Below the pieces are notes generated by a model. The model was not told the origin of the DNA and made no database searches. It was given only the letters and a program-made list of their open reading frames with translations. From Streptomyces caniscabiei (GTDB lineage Bacteria; Actinomycetota; Actinomycetes; Streptomycetales; Streptomycetaceae): DNA of 64,000 nt. The stretch covers positions 186,001 through 250,000 of the forward strand of contig NZ_JABXWI010000010.1 in NCBI RefSeq assembly GCF_014930365.1. The letters run 5' to 3'. The translations under genes and the position numbers were made by a program. Position 1 is the first letter of the stretch. Each line of letters starts with the position of its first letter. Of the stretch, positions 8,477 to 17,197 are shown piece by piece.

Positions 8477-9292
8477 ATGTCTGACGCCAAGGCGGAGACC
8501 AACGCCAAGAAAAAGGCGGAGAACGCAGCCTCGTCCCACACGCTTCTGGAAGGGCGGCTCGGCTACCAGCTCGAGTCCGCCCTTCTGGTGCGTGCGCTGA
8601 CCCACCGTTCGTACGCGTACGAGAACGGCGGTCTGCCGACCAACGAGCGCCTGGAGTTCCTCGGGGACTCCGTCCTCGGCCTCGTGGTCACGGACACGCT
8701 GTATCGCACCCACCCCGACCTGCCCGAAGGCCAACTGGCCAAGCTGCGGGCCGCGGTGGTCAACTCTCGTGCGCTGGCGGAGGTGGGCCGCGGGCTCGAC
8801 CTCGGCTCCTTCATCCGGCTCGGCCGCGGTGAAGAGGGCACAGGTGGCCGGGACAAGGCATCCATCCTCGCCGACACCCTCGAAGCGGTGATCGGTGCGG
8901 TCTATCTCGACCAGGGGCTCGACTCGGCGGCGGAGCTGGTGCACCGCTTGTTCGACCCGCTGATCGAGAAGTCCTCGAACCTCGGAGCCGGCCTGGACTG
9001 GAAGACCAGCCTCCAGGAGCTCACCGCGACCGAGGGGCTCGGCGTGCCCGAGTACCTGGTCACGGAGACCGGCCCCGACCACGAGAAGACCTTCACCGCT
9101 GCCGCCCGCGTCGGAGGCGTCTCGTACGGCACCGGCACCGGCCGCAGCAAGAAGGAAGCGGAGCAGCAGGCGGCCGAGTCCGCCTGGCGTGCGATCCGCG
9201 CCGCGGCGGACGAGCGGGCGAAGGCGGCGGCCGAGGCCGCGGCCCGCGCCGAAGCGACCGCCGAGACTCCTTCGGACACCGCCCCCGCCTGA
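8477..9292 (+). CDS. rnc: Ribonuclease III
   Basis: 271 residues from ATG 8477. It cleaves double-stranded RNA in rRNA maturation and mRNA control; in Streptomyces the orthologue (AbsB) is a global regulator of antibiotic production. The signature ERLEFLGDSVLGLVVTD carries the metal-binding acidic residues, a second acidic pair is in DTLEAVIGAVYLD, and a dsRNA-binding domain follows (about 175-250, ending GTGRSKKEAEQQAAESAW). The C-terminus is an Ala/Glu-rich tail. It ends the DUF177-rpmF-rnc operon. Confidence 0.95.
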   Translation: MSDAKAETNAKKKAENAASSHTLLEGRLGYQLESALLVRALTHRSYAYENGGLPTNERLEFLGDSVLGLVVTDTLYRTHPDLPEGQLAKLRAAVVNSRALAEVGRGLDLGSFIRLGRGEEGTGGRDKASILADTLEAVIGAVYLDQGLDSAAELVHRLFDPLIEKSSNLGAGLDWKTSLQELTATEGLGVPEYLVTETGPDHEKTFTAAARVGGVSYGTGTGRSKKEAEQQAAESAWRAIRAAADERAKAAAEAAARAEATAETPSDTAPA

Positions 9293-9310
9293 CGCCGAGG
9301 GCTGCCGCCC

Positions 9311-9347
9311 CCGAAGCCCCCGTGAGGGGGTGAGGGGGCGGCTTCGG
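9311..9347 (+). terminator. Hairpin after rnc
   Basis: CCGAAGCC (9311-9318) and GGCTTCGG (9340-9347) form an 8-bp stem just after the rnc stop. A competing stem, GCCGCCCCC with GGGGGCGGC, overlaps it. There is no U tract, as is usual in Streptomyces. Confidence 0.5.
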
Positions 9348-9355
9348 TGCGTTCC

Positions 9356-9406
9356 CGAGTGCGGGCGGTCGGGGCTTCTCGTGCAGTTCCCCGCGCCTCT
9401 GAAAGA
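9356..9406 (-). repeat. Dispersed GC-rich repeat, copy 2 (inverted)
   Basis: This is the reverse complement of the family: read on the minus strand it contains TCAGAGGCGCGGGGAACTGC then ACGAGAAGCCCC. With copy 3 it forms an inverted repeat with arms of about 35 bp, 9371-9405 against 9471-9505. Confidence 0.65.
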
Positions 9407-9470
9407 CCAGGCCCCGCAGCCTGTGAGGCGACCGGCAGCGGGCCTGAGAAGCACGGGGCGCAGCCCCTGC

Positions 9471-9528
9471 TTTTCAGGGGCGCGGGGAACTGCCCGAGAA
9501 GCCCCACCGGACCCGCACCCGCCCCCCA
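9471..9528 (+). repeat. Dispersed GC-rich repeat, copy 3
   Basis: This fullest copy contains TTTTCAGGGGCGCGGGGAAC then TGCCCGAGAAGCCCC and a tail CGGACCCGCACCCG. It pairs with copy 2 across about 65 bp and could form a large hairpin between rnc and mutM. Confidence 0.65.
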
Positions 9529-9571
9529 ACCTCACCCCCTCATGCCCCCCGCTCAACCTCCGGAGGACCCC

Positions 9572-10432
9572 GTGCCCGAACTGCCCGAGGTCGAGGTCGT
9601 CCGGCGTGGTCTGGAGCGCTGGGTGGCGCACCGGACCGTCGCCGACGTCGAGGTGCTGCACCCCCGGGCGATCCGCCGGCACCTGGCCGGCCCGGAGGAC
9701 TTCGCGCACCGGCTCAAGGGCCACCGCATCGGCGCGCCCAGCCGACGCGGGAAGTACCTGTGGCTCCCCGTGGAGGACACCGGGATCGCCGTCCTCGCGC
9801 ACCTCGGCATGAGCGGCCAACTGCTCGTGCAGCCGCACGACGCGGCCGACGAGAAGCACCTCAGGATCCGTGTCCGCTTCGCGGACGACCTCGCCACCGA
9901 ACTGCGCTTCGTCGACCAACGCACCTTCGGTGGACTGTCGTTGCACGACACCACCCCCGACGGCCTGCCGGACGTCATCGCGCACATCGCCCGCGACCCG
10001 CTCGACCCGCGGTTCGACGCCGAGGCCTTCCACCAGGCACTGCGGCGGAAGCGTACGACGATCAAACGGGCCCTGCTCGACCAGTCGTTGATCAGCGGAG
10101 TGGGCAACATCTACGCGGACGAGGCGCTCTGGCGGGCGAGGATCCACTTCGAGCGCCCCACCGCCGGTTTCACGCGCCCCCGCACCACCGAACTCCTGGG
10201 CCACGTACGGGACGTGATGAACGCGGCCCTCGCGGTGGGCGGCACGAGCTTCGACAGCCTCTACGTCAACGTGAACGGTGAGTCGGGGTACTTCGACCGC
10301 TCCCTGGACGCGTACGGCCGTGAGGGCCTGCCCTGTCGCCGCTGTGCCACGCCCATGCGGCGGCGTCCCTGGATGAACCGGTCCAGCTATTTCTGCCCGA
10401 CGTGTCAGCGGGCGCCGCGCTCCGTGTCGTAG
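9572..10432 (+). CDS. mutM: Formamidopyrimidine-DNA glycosylase (Fpg/MutM)
   Basis: 286 residues from GTG 9572 with GGAGG at 9562-9566. It is a bifunctional glycosylase/AP lyase that removes 8-oxoguanine and formamidopyrimidines. The mature N-terminus PELPEVEVVRRGLE supplies the catalytic Pro2 and Glu3; the beta-lyase region Lys is in RRGKYLWL; the helix-two-turn-helix has DQSLISGVGNIYADE; and the C-terminal zinc finger has two CxxC pairs (CRRC and CPTC). Its last 28 nt overlap the convergent HxlR gene. Confidence 0.95.
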   Translation: MPELPEVEVVRRGLERWVAHRTVADVEVLHPRAIRRHLAGPEDFAHRLKGHRIGAPSRRGKYLWLPVEDTGIAVLAHLGMSGQLLVQPHDAADEKHLRIRVRFADDLATELRFVDQRTFGGLSLHDTTPDGLPDVIAHIARDPLDPRFDAEAFHQALRRKRTTIKRALLDQSLISGVGNIYADEALWRARIHFERPTAGFTRPRTTELLGHVRDVMNAALAVGGTSFDSLYVNVNGESGYFDRSLDAYGREGLPCRRCATPMRRRPWMNRSSYFCPTCQRAPRSVS

Positions 10433-10845
10433 CGCTCGCGGGACCGGAGCACCTCCTCCATGCGGTCCTCCACACAGCTGATGAGGGACATCAGACGCGC
10501 GGAGACCTCACGGCCGAGCGGAGTGAGGCTGTAGTCGACGCGGGGCGGGTTGGTGGGCTGCGCGTCGCGGTGGACGAGGCCGTCGCGCTCCAGGGCGTGC
10601 AGCGTCTGGGAGAGCATCTTCTCGCTCACGCCGTCCACACGGCGGCGCAGCTCGTTGAAGCGGAGCGAACTGTCGTACAGCGCGCCCATGGTGAGCACGC
10701 CCCAGCGACCCGTGACGTGCTCCAGGGTGCCCCGCGAGGGACAGTTCCTGGCGAACACGTCGAAGGCCAGCCCATCGACGTCCACGACACCCGCCTCCGC
10801 GGCCTCCCGCACGGGCGCCACACCGGTCTGCGCGGCTGATTCCAT
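10405..10845 (-). CDS. HxlR-family winged-helix transcriptional regulator
   Basis: 146 residues from ATG 10845 (a longer start at 10866 is possible). Family hallmarks are present: CPSRGTLEHVTGRWGVLTMG near the N-terminus, then SSLRFNELRRRVDGVSEKML (recognition helix), LERDGLVHRD, and VDYSLTPLGREV. HxlR/DUF24 regulators often sense thiol or aldehyde stress through a conserved N-terminal cysteine, here in NCPSRG. It usually controls a divergent neighbour; here the divergent region holds an inverted repeat and a decayed gene. Its 3' end overlaps mutM. Confidence 0.88.
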   Translation of the reverse strand: MESAAQTGVAPVREAAEAGVVDVDGLAFDVFARNCPSRGTLEHVTGRWGVLTMGALYDSSLRFNELRRRVDGVSEKMLSQTLHALERDGLVHRDAQPTNPPRVDYSLTPLGREVSARLMSLISCVEDRMEEVLRSRERYDTERGAR

Positions 10846-10887
10846 ACCCCGAGGATACTCCGGCACAGCGCTGACCAGAAGATTGCA

Positions 10888-10902
10888 CTAACTGTCGGTT
10901 AG
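10888..10902. promoter_or_regulatory. Inverted repeat, possible HxlR operator
   Basis: CTAAC (10888-10892) and GTTAG (10898-10902) are perfect inverted arms with a 5-nt spacer, about 43 nt upstream of the HxlR start. The AT content is high for the region. Autoregulatory binding is inferred from position. Confidence 0.45.
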
Positions 10903-10910
10903 CGCGGAGC

Positions 10911-11225
10911 GACGAGGGCTGCCGGCTGGATGCCGAGCTGATCCTGGAGACACCGTTCCTGCTGTGGGACGCGGAAGGTCAGTGGCACGAACTCGACCCG
11001 GGCACGGGGGTGAGCCCCACCCCTGTCCTCGCCCTGTTCGGGCAGTCCGTCGCAGCGGTCGATGTTCGTGAGCACGGCACGTTGGTGATCGACTTCCACG
11101 CCGGTGCCGGACTCTGGATCGGCCCCGACCCGTACTTCGCGTCCTGGCATCTCGCCGGTCACGGAGTCGACCCCGTCACGGTCGGCCCCGGCGGCGAGGA
11201 CGACCGGGAACTTGGACGACCGTAG
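10911..11225 (+). pseudogene. N-terminally truncated DUF6188-like gene
   Basis: The frame from 10911 to the stop at 11225 has coherent coding character (DEGCRLDAELILETPFLLWD ... SPTPVLALFGQSVAAVDV ... GAGLWIGPDPYFASWHLAGH) and resembles the later part of small actinobacterial DUF6188 proteins. No ATG, GTG or TTG start lies in frame before GTG 11010, which falls mid-domain. The normal N-terminus seems to be missing and is replaced by the HxlR upstream region. A short product from GTG 11010 (71 residues) cannot be excluded. Family assignment is from memory of the consensus. Confidence 0.5.
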
Positions 11226-11237
11226 GTCGGGGTCCGC

Positions 11238-12230
11238 TCAGTAGCCGAAGTCCTGTGTCCACCACGGGCCGCCGTCGCCCAGGACGACGCCGACACCCAG
11301 GGTCTTGAAGTCGCAGTTCAGGATGTTCGCCCGGTGGCCGGGACTGTTCATCCAGGCCTCCATGACAGCCTCGGCGGTCGCCTGGCCGCGGGCGATGTTC
11401 TCGCCGCCGAGGCCGGTGATGCCGAGGGCGGCCGCGCGGTCCCAGGGGTCGGAGCCGTCGGGGTCGGTGTGGTCGAAGAAGCCGCGCAGGGCCATGTCCT
11501 CGCTGAACGCCTCGGCCAGTTTCGCCAGATCGCTGTTGGCGGCCACCGGCTCGCAGCCCGCCTTGGCCCGCTCCTCGTTGACCAGCAGGAGGACCGCGGC
11601 CTCGGCCTGGGTCTCGGAGGAGAGCTCCGCCGGAGAAGTGGTGTCCTTCTCCTTGCCCTTCTCCTTCTCCTTGATGGGCTTGTCGGACGGCGTCCTGGTC
11701 TTCTGGGAGCCGGAGCCCTTGTCCGCCTCGTCGGCGGGCTTCTCCTCGGACGGGGGCGTCGAGGGGGCCGGCGTGTTCGACGGGGTGGCCTCGCGCTCGG
11801 CGTCACGGCTGGTGGACTCGTCCTCGCGCTGCTGCTGCCCCTGCGCGGCGCCGTCAGTCCCGCCCTGCTGGGTCGCCGCACCCGTCGGCGAGCCGGCGGG
11901 CACCACCGTCTCGTTGGCGTTGCCCCCGCTGATCGTGTACTGGTCGCCACCCGGCAGCACCCCGGTGGCCACCGCGACGGTGCCGAGGGCGACGGCGGCC
12001 GAGACACCGAGGAGACCGGTCTTCACAGGCGTCACGGTCTTCTTCTTGCGGCGGCGCGAGCCACCGCTCCGCGCGGAGGCCTTGGCGTCGGCCTCCAGGA
12101 ACTCGGCGAATCCGTACAGGTTCTCCGGACCGTAGTGCGGCTCATCGGAGACGAAGCCCCTGTCAGTGACCCCGGCGGCGCGGCCCCCCCTGGCGGCGCG
12201 GCCGGCGGCGGAGCGTCGGTGGCGTCCCAT
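11238..12230 (-). CDS. CAP-domain (SCP-like) membrane-anchored extracellular protein
   Basis: 330 residues from ATG 12230, begins MGRHRRSAAGRAARGGRAAG, with a GAAGG ribosome site. A cytoplasmic basic segment (RSGGSRRRKKK) precedes one membrane helix, TGLLGVSAAVALGTVAVATG, at about residues 70-90. A long Ser/Thr/Pro/Glu linker follows (about 95-205), then a C-terminal CAP domain of about 120 residues: LLVNEERAKAGC, LAEAFSEDMALRGFFDHTDP, GGENIARGQATAEAVMEAWM, NSPGHRANILN. Its cysteines could form a disulphide. It is probably displayed on the cell wall. The exact function is unknown, as for most bacterial CAP proteins. Confidence 0.87.
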   Translation of the reverse strand: MGRHRRSAAGRAARGGRAAGVTDRGFVSDEPHYGPENLYGFAEFLEADAKASARSGGSRRRKKKTVTPVKTGLLGVSAAVALGTVAVATGVLPGGDQYTISGGNANETVVPAGSPTGAATQQGGTDGAAQGQQQREDESTSRDAEREATPSNTPAPSTPPSEEKPADEADKGSGSQKTRTPSDKPIKEKEKGKEKDTTSPAELSSETQAEAAVLLLVNEERAKAGCEPVAANSDLAKLAEAFSEDMALRGFFDHTDPDGSDPWDRAAALGITGLGGENIARGQATAEAVMEAWMNSPGHRANILNCDFKTLGVGVVLGDGGPWWTQDFGY

Positions 12231-12420
12231 GTCTTGGCCTTCCTCGTCCTTGCGGTGTCCTGCGGTCAACGTTGGGGAGTTCGTCAACGTTGTGGTCGTC
12301 GTCTTCACGAATCTCACACGAAGGAGTGAGTTTCATATGAGATTCATTGGGTCCGGACGGTACAGCATGGCGCCAGGGGAGGGAGAGGCCCGGGAGACAT
12401 TGGCCCGTTAGCGTGCAGGC

Positions 12421-12702
12421 ATGAGCGAGGATGTACGGCTGGTCGTCTGGGTGCGTGGACGGGTGCAAGGTGTGGGTTTCCGCTGGTTCACCCGGGCCAG
12501 GGCCCTGGAGATCGGCGGCCTGAGTGGTTTTGCTCTCAATTTGGCCGACGGACGGGTCCAGGTGGTCGCCGAGGGGCCGCGCGAGGCGTGTCAGGGGCTC
12601 CTGGAGTGGCTCCAGGGAGACGACACGCCCGGGCGCGTGGTGGGTGTGACCGAGATCTGGGACACACCCCGAGGGGGCTACGAGGGCTTCGCCATCCGCT
12701 GA
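12421..12702 (+). CDS. acyP: Acylphosphatase
   Basis: 93 residues, the full family length. It hydrolyses carboxyl-phosphate bonds such as acetyl phosphate. The phosphate loop GRVQGVGFRWFT contains catalytic Arg21, and Asn40 in the NLADGRVQV strand orients the water. It sits alone between the CAP gene and the short gene upstream of smc. Confidence 0.93.
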   Translation: MSEDVRLVVWVRGRVQGVGFRWFTRARALEIGGLSGFALNLADGRVQVVAEGPREACQGLLEWLQGDDTPGRVVGVTEIWDTPRGGYEGFAIR

Positions 12703-13102
12703 GCGCATCAGCGGGACGAGCGCGCGAGAGCGGAGGGGAGCGCCACCGGCATATGCCAGAAGCATGCACAAACCAGAAATGTGCAGGTGATTGCCAAGAC
12801 GAGTCAGTCATGGCAGGCTCCGAAGAACGGATGATCCCCTCGCTCCGCCGGCCAGGAGAGGCCCCGCAGTCGCCGCAGCGTCGCCCGATCGGGGCCGCGC
12901 GGCAGAGGGATGCCCGCCAAAGCGCGGCGTGATCGTGTTGACCGTCAAACTTTTTGGTGAGACGCTAAAAGCAACCCCGCGCACCTTAGCTGTTTGGCAT
13001 GAGGACGGCAGCAAAAACTCAACAGTGCCAAGCAAGGCGGGTGCGATTCCCTCACGACCCACACCGCTTCGGTCGGTCACTCATTGTGGAGGACCATCCA
13101 TC
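12703..13102 (+). other. 400-nt intergenic region before the smc leader gene
   Basis: No convincing ORF: reading frames here lack the regional codon bias. AT-rich islands such as AAACTTTTTGGTGAGACG at about 12945-12965 follow a TTGACC at 12937, which could be a -35 box; no good -10 is evident. TGCAC (12765-12769) and GTGCA (12781-12785) are a weak inverted repeat. Long-distance pairing between GCGCACC near 12987 and GGGTGCG near 13040 suggests a structured 5' leader, but no known riboswitch class was recognised. Confidence 0.3.
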
Positions 13103-13303
13103 ATGGCAAAGGCGCTTCTCGGTTACGTCGGCGGCTCCGACCCGCGACTCCTCGCCGAGATGCGACGGCTCCAGCAGCGTGTCCAGGACCTGGAATCCGA
13201 GCTCGGACGCATCCAGGCGGAGAACGACGCGCTGACGGCTGCCGCTTCTCACGACTCGCTCATGGAGCTCGACGCACGCCAGGCGGAGCCTGCGCTCACC
13301 TGA
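13103..13303 (+). CDS. Short conserved coiled-coil protein upstream of smc
   Basis: 66 residues from ATG 13103 with GGAGGA at 13088-13093. The sequence MAKALLGYVGGSDPRLLAEM leads into a heptad-like helix (RRLQQRVQDLESELGRIQAEND). It is closed by a strong terminator at 13375, so it is transcribed apart from smc. It looks like a small actinobacterial protein of unknown function; no catalytic motif. The strong ribosome site and good codon usage make it a real gene. Confidence 0.75.
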   Translation: MAKALLGYVGGSDPRLLAEMRRLQQRVQDLESELGRIQAENDALTAAASHDSLMELDARQAEPALT

Positions 13304-13374
13304 TCACTGCATCGCACCACGACAGACAGCAGTGGTTGGGCTGCCCGTATCAACCGCTAAGTTGTCAGATCTGC

Positions 13375-13403
13375 AAGGGACGCCTTCTCACGAGGCGTCC
13401 CTT
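13375..13403 (+). terminator. Strong intrinsic terminator before smc
   Basis: AAGGGACGCCT (13375-13385) and AGGCGTCCCTT (13393-13403) form a perfect 11-bp stem with a 7-nt loop, followed by CTTTCTGT. It separates the small coiled-coil gene from smc. Confidence 0.85.
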
Positions 13404-13576
13404 CTTTCTGTCCCCGTGTACCGGGCTGTAGGTCCCGAGCTGTCCCGTGTCCCCGAGCCCCCGTCTCGGTCCCCGACCTTTGTCACCCTCTTCAACGTCT
13501 GATGTGCCCTGCACGTTCATGGGCGAAACCGCGCGTTCATGGAGTGAGACAAGGCCGGAAGGTAGAGTCCAGCGCC

Positions 13577-16500
13577 GTGCACCTCAAGGCCCTGACCCTC
13601 CGTGGGTTCAAATCGTTCGCATCGGCGACCACGCTCCGGTTCGAACCGGGGATCACGTGCGTCGTCGGGCCCAACGGTTCGGGCAAGTCCAACGTCGTGG
13701 ACGCGCTCAGCTGGGTCATGGGCGAACAGGGCGCCAAGTCGCTGCGCGGCGGCAAGATGGAGGACGTCATCTTCGCCGGCACCACCGGGCGTCCCCCGCT
13801 CGGCCGCGCCGAGGTGTCCCTGACCATAGACAACTCCGACGGGGCCCTCCCCATCGAGTACTCCGAGGTCACGATCACGCGGATCATGTTCCGCAACGGC
13901 GGCAGCGAGTACCAGATCAACGGCGACACCTGCCGCCTCCTCGACATCCAGGACCTGCTCTCCGACTCCGGCATCGGCCGCGAGATGCACGTCATCGTCG
14001 GCCAGGGCCAGCTCGACTCCGTCCTGCACGCCGACCCCATGGGCCGCCGCGCCTTCATCGAGGAGGCCGCCGGCGTCCTCAAGCACCGCAAGCGCAAGGA
14101 GAAGGCGCTCCGGAAACTGGACGCCATGCAGGCCAACCTGGCCCGCGTCCAGGACCTCACCGACGAACTCCGCCGCCAGCTCAAGCCGCTGGGCCGCCAG
14201 GCCGCCGTCGCCCGCCGGGCCGCCGTCATCCAGGCCGACCTGCGCGACGCCCGCCTGCGCCTGCTCGCCGACGACCTCGTACGTCTGCACGCGGCACTTC
14301 GGACGGAGGTCGCCGACGAGGCCGCACTGAAGCAGCGCAAGGAGTCCGCCGAGGCCGAGCTGAAGCAGGCGCTCCAGCGCGAGGCGCATCTGGAGGGCGA
14401 GGTGCGCCGGCTGACCCCGCGCCTCCAGCGCGCCCAGGAGACCTGGTACGAGCTGTCGCAGCTCGCCGAACGGGTGCGCGGCACGATCTCGCTCGCCGAC
14501 GCCCGGATCAAGAGCGCCACCTCCGCACCGCCCGAGGAACGGCGCGGCCGGGACCCCGAGGACATGGAACGCGAGGCCGCCCGCATCCGCGAGCAGGAGG
14601 CCGAACTCGAAGCGGCTCTCGAAGCGGCCGAGCGCGCCCTGGAGGACACGGTCGAGCACCGCGCCGAGCTGGAGCGCGAACTGATGGTCGAGGAACGCCG
14701 GCTGAAGGACGTCGCCCGTTCCATCGCCGACCGCCGCGAGAGCCTCGCTCGCCTCGGTGGCCAGGTCAACGCCGCCCGCTCCCGGGCGGCCTCCGCCCAG
14801 TCCGAGATCGACCGCCTCGCCGCCGCCCGCGACGAGGCGCGGGAACGTGCCGCTGCCGCCCAGGAGGAGTACGAGGCACTCAAGGCCGAGGTCGACCATC
14901 TCGACGCCGACGACTCCGACCTGGCCGAACAGCACGACGCCGCCAAGCGGGCACTGGCCGAGGCCGAGACCGCCCTCGCCGCCGCCCGCGAGGCCACGAC
15001 CACCGCCGAACGGCGCCGCGCCGCCACCCAGGCCCGCCACGAAGCCCTCGCCCTCGGCCTGCGCCGCAAGGACGGCACGGGCGCGCTTCTCGGTGCGAAG
15101 GACCGCCTCGGCGGGGTACTGGGCCCGGCCGCCGAACTGCTGACGGTCGCCCCGGGACACGAGGTCGCCCTCGCGGCCGCCTTCGGCGCTGCGGCGGACG
15201 CGATCGCGGTGACCTCCCCCTCCGCCGCGGCGGAGGCGATCCGGCTGCTCCGCAAGCAGGACGCCGGACGAGCGGCGCTGTTGACGGCGGGAGGGCCGGA
15301 CGATCTGACGCCGGTGACCACGGCCGCGCCCCTGGGAGGCGCGGGGAACGGCGCGACCGGCCACGACGGACCCGCGGACGAACAACGACCTCACCCGGGG
15401 ATTCCCGCGGAGCGCCTGGTGCGAGCCCCCTCCGACCTCACCCCCGCCGTCCGCCGCCTCCTTCACCGCATCGTCGTCGTGGACACCCTCGAAGACGCCG
15501 AGGCCCTCGTCTACGCGCGCCCGGACCTCACCGCGGTCACCGCCGAGGGCGACCTGCTCGGGGCCCACTTCGCCCACGGCGGCTCGGCAGGGGCACCGAG
15601 CCTGCTGGAGGTGCAGGCCGCCGTCGACGAGGCGGAAGCCGAGCTGGAGGAGCTGGCCGTACGGTGCGAGGAGTTGGCCGAGGCCCAGCAGAACGCGGTC
15701 GAGCTGCGCCGGGAGCGGGCCGGGATCGTGGAGGAGCTGGGGGAGCGGCGCCGGGCGGGCGAGCGGGAGAAGTCGGCGGTCGCACAGCAGCTCGGGCGCC
15801 TGGCCGGGCAGGCGCGGGGCGCCGCCGGGGAGGCCGAGCGGTCCACGGCCGCCGCCGCACGCGCCCAGGAAGCGCTCGACAAGGCCGTACAGGACGCCGA
15901 GGAGCTGGCCGAACGGCTCGCGGTGGCCGAGGAGATGCCCGTCGAGGAGGAGCCGGACACCTTCGTACGGGATCGGCTCGCGGCGGACGGGGCCAACGCG
16001 CGACAGACCGAGATGGAGGCCCGGCTCCAGGTGCGCACGCACGAGGAGCGGGTCAAGGGGCTCGCGGGGCGCGCGGATTCGCTCGACCGGGCCGCGCGCG
16101 CCGAGCGCGAGGCGCGGGCGCGGGCCGAACAGCGCAGGGCGCGGCTGCGGCACGAGGCGGCCGTGGCCGAGGCGGTCGCCTCCGGTGCCAGGCAGCTGCT
16201 CCGGCATGTCGAGGTCTCCCTCGCCCGCGCGGAGCGGGAACGCACCGCCGCCGACGCGGCCAAGGCACGCCGTGAGCAGGAGCTCGCGCAGGCCCGTGAC
16301 CAGGGGCGCGGCCTGAAGGCGGAGCTGGACAAGCTGACCGACTCCGTGCACCGGGGCGAGGTGCTCGGCGCCGAGAAGCGGATGCGGATCGAGCAGCTGG
16401 AGACCAAGGCGCTGGAGGAGCTGGGCGTCGAACCGGAGGGGCTGATCGCGGAGTACGGGCCCGACCAGCTCGTACCGCCGTCACCGCCGGCGGAGGGGGA

Positions 16501-17197
16501 GGAACTGCCGGAGGACCCGGAGCACCCCCGCAACCAGCCGAGGACGTTCCACCGCGCCGAGCAGGAGAAGCGGCTCAGGGCGGCCGAGCGGGCGTACCAG
16601 CAGCTCGGCAAGGTCAATCCGCTGGCGCTGGAGGAGTTCGCGGCGCTGGAGGAGCGGCACAAGTTCCTCAGTGAGCAGCTGGAGGACCTGAAGAAGACCC
16701 GAGCCGATCTGCTGCAGGTGGTGAAGGAGGTCGACGAGCGGGTCGAGCAGGTCTTCACCGAGGCGTACTGGGACACCGCGCGGGAGTTCGAGGGCGTGTT
16801 CGGCCGGCTCTTCCCGGGCGGGGAGGGACGGCTGATCCTCACCGACCCGGACAACATGCTCACCACCGGCGTCGACGTCGAGGCCCGGCCGCCCGGAAAG
16901 AAGGTCAAGCGGCTGTCGCTGCTCTCCGGCGGGGAGCGGTCGCTGACCGCCGTCGCCATGCTGGTGTCGATCTTCAAGGCGCGGCCCAGCCCGTTCTATG
17001 TGATGGACGAGGTCGAGGCGGCGCTCGACGACACCAACCTCCAGCGGCTGATCCGGATCATGCAGGAGCTGCAGGAGGCGTCGCAGCTGATCGTGATCAC
17101 CCACCAGAAGCGGACCATGGAGGTCGCCGACGCGCTGTACGGCGTGTCCATGCAGGGCGACGGCGTCTCGAAGGTGATCAGCCAGCGGCTGCGTTAG
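13577..17197 (+). CDS. smc: Chromosome segregation ATPase Smc
   Basis: 1206 residues from GTG 13577 (MHLKALTLRGFKSFASATTL). Head-half Walker A GPNGSGKS is at 31-38; two long coiled-coil arms flank a hinge at about 500-690; the C-terminal head has the signature LSGGERSLTAVAML and Walker B FYVMDEVEAALDD. It compacts and resolves sister chromosomes with ScpA/ScpB; in Streptomyces this matters during sporulation septation. In the hinge region, codons from about 587 to 600 read GGAGNGATGHDGPADEQRP and derive from a dispersed genomic repeat. The C-terminal linker has an acidic, Pro-rich segment (about 970-990). Confidence 0.95.
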   Translation: MHLKALTLRGFKSFASATTLRFEPGITCVVGPNGSGKSNVVDALSWVMGEQGAKSLRGGKMEDVIFAGTTGRPPLGRAEVSLTIDNSDGALPIEYSEVTITRIMFRNGGSEYQINGDTCRLLDIQDLLSDSGIGREMHVIVGQGQLDSVLHADPMGRRAFIEEAAGVLKHRKRKEKALRKLDAMQANLARVQDLTDELRRQLKPLGRQAAVARRAAVIQADLRDARLRLLADDLVRLHAALRTEVADEAALKQRKESAEAELKQALQREAHLEGEVRRLTPRLQRAQETWYELSQLAERVRGTISLADARIKSATSAPPEERRGRDPEDMEREAARIREQEAELEAALEAAERALEDTVEHRAELERELMVEERRLKDVARSIADRRESLARLGGQVNAARSRAASAQSEIDRLAAARDEARERAAAAQEEYEALKAEVDHLDADDSDLAEQHDAAKRALAEAETALAAAREATTTAERRRAATQARHEALALGLRRKDGTGALLGAKDRLGGVLGPAAELLTVAPGHEVALAAAFGAAADAIAVTSPSAAAEAIRLLRKQDAGRAALLTAGGPDDLTPVTTAAPLGGAGNGATGHDGPADEQRPHPGIPAERLVRAPSDLTPAVRRLLHRIVVVDTLEDAEALVYARPDLTAVTAEGDLLGAHFAHGGSAGAPSLLEVQAAVDEAEAELEELAVRCEELAEAQQNAVELRRERAGIVEELGERRRAGEREKSAVAQQLGRLAGQARGAAGEAERSTAAAARAQEALDKAVQDAEELAERLAVAEEMPVEEEPDTFVRDRLAADGANARQTEMEARLQVRTHEERVKGLAGRADSLDRAARAEREARARAEQRRARLRHEAAVAEAVASGARQLLRHVEVSLARAERERTAADAAKARREQELAQARDQGRGLKAELDKLTDSVHRGEVLGAEKRMRIEQLETKALEELGVEPEGLIAEYGPDQLVPPSPPAEGEELPEDPEHPRNQPRTFHRAEQEKRLRAAERAYQQLGKVNPLALEEFAALEERHKFLSEQLEDLKKTRADLLQVVKEVDERVEQVFTEAYWDTAREFEGVFGRLFPGGEGRLILTDPDNMLTTGVDVEARPPGKKVKRLSLLSGGERSLTAVAMLVSIFKARPSPFYVMDEVEAALDDTNLQRLIRIMQELQEASQLIVITHQKRTMEVADALYGVSMQGDGVSKVISQRLR
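15335..15375 (+). repeat. Dispersed repeat, degenerate copy inside smc
   Basis: GGAGGCGCGGGGAACGGCGC followed by a tail containing CGACGGACCCGC matches the intergenic repeat family of 5093, 9356 and 9471 in core and tail order. It is read in frame and lies in the hinge-coding region. Confidence 0.6.

Noticed and set aside
12980..13065. tRNA-like stretch (TTAGCTGTTTGG ... GGGTGCGATTCCC)
   Set aside because: The T-arm-like part has only a 3-bp stem and no acceptor stem or anticodon arm could be built.
13447..16275. Very long Arg/Gly-rich ORF overlapping smc
   Set aside because: High-GC frame artefact; the smc frame has all family motifs.
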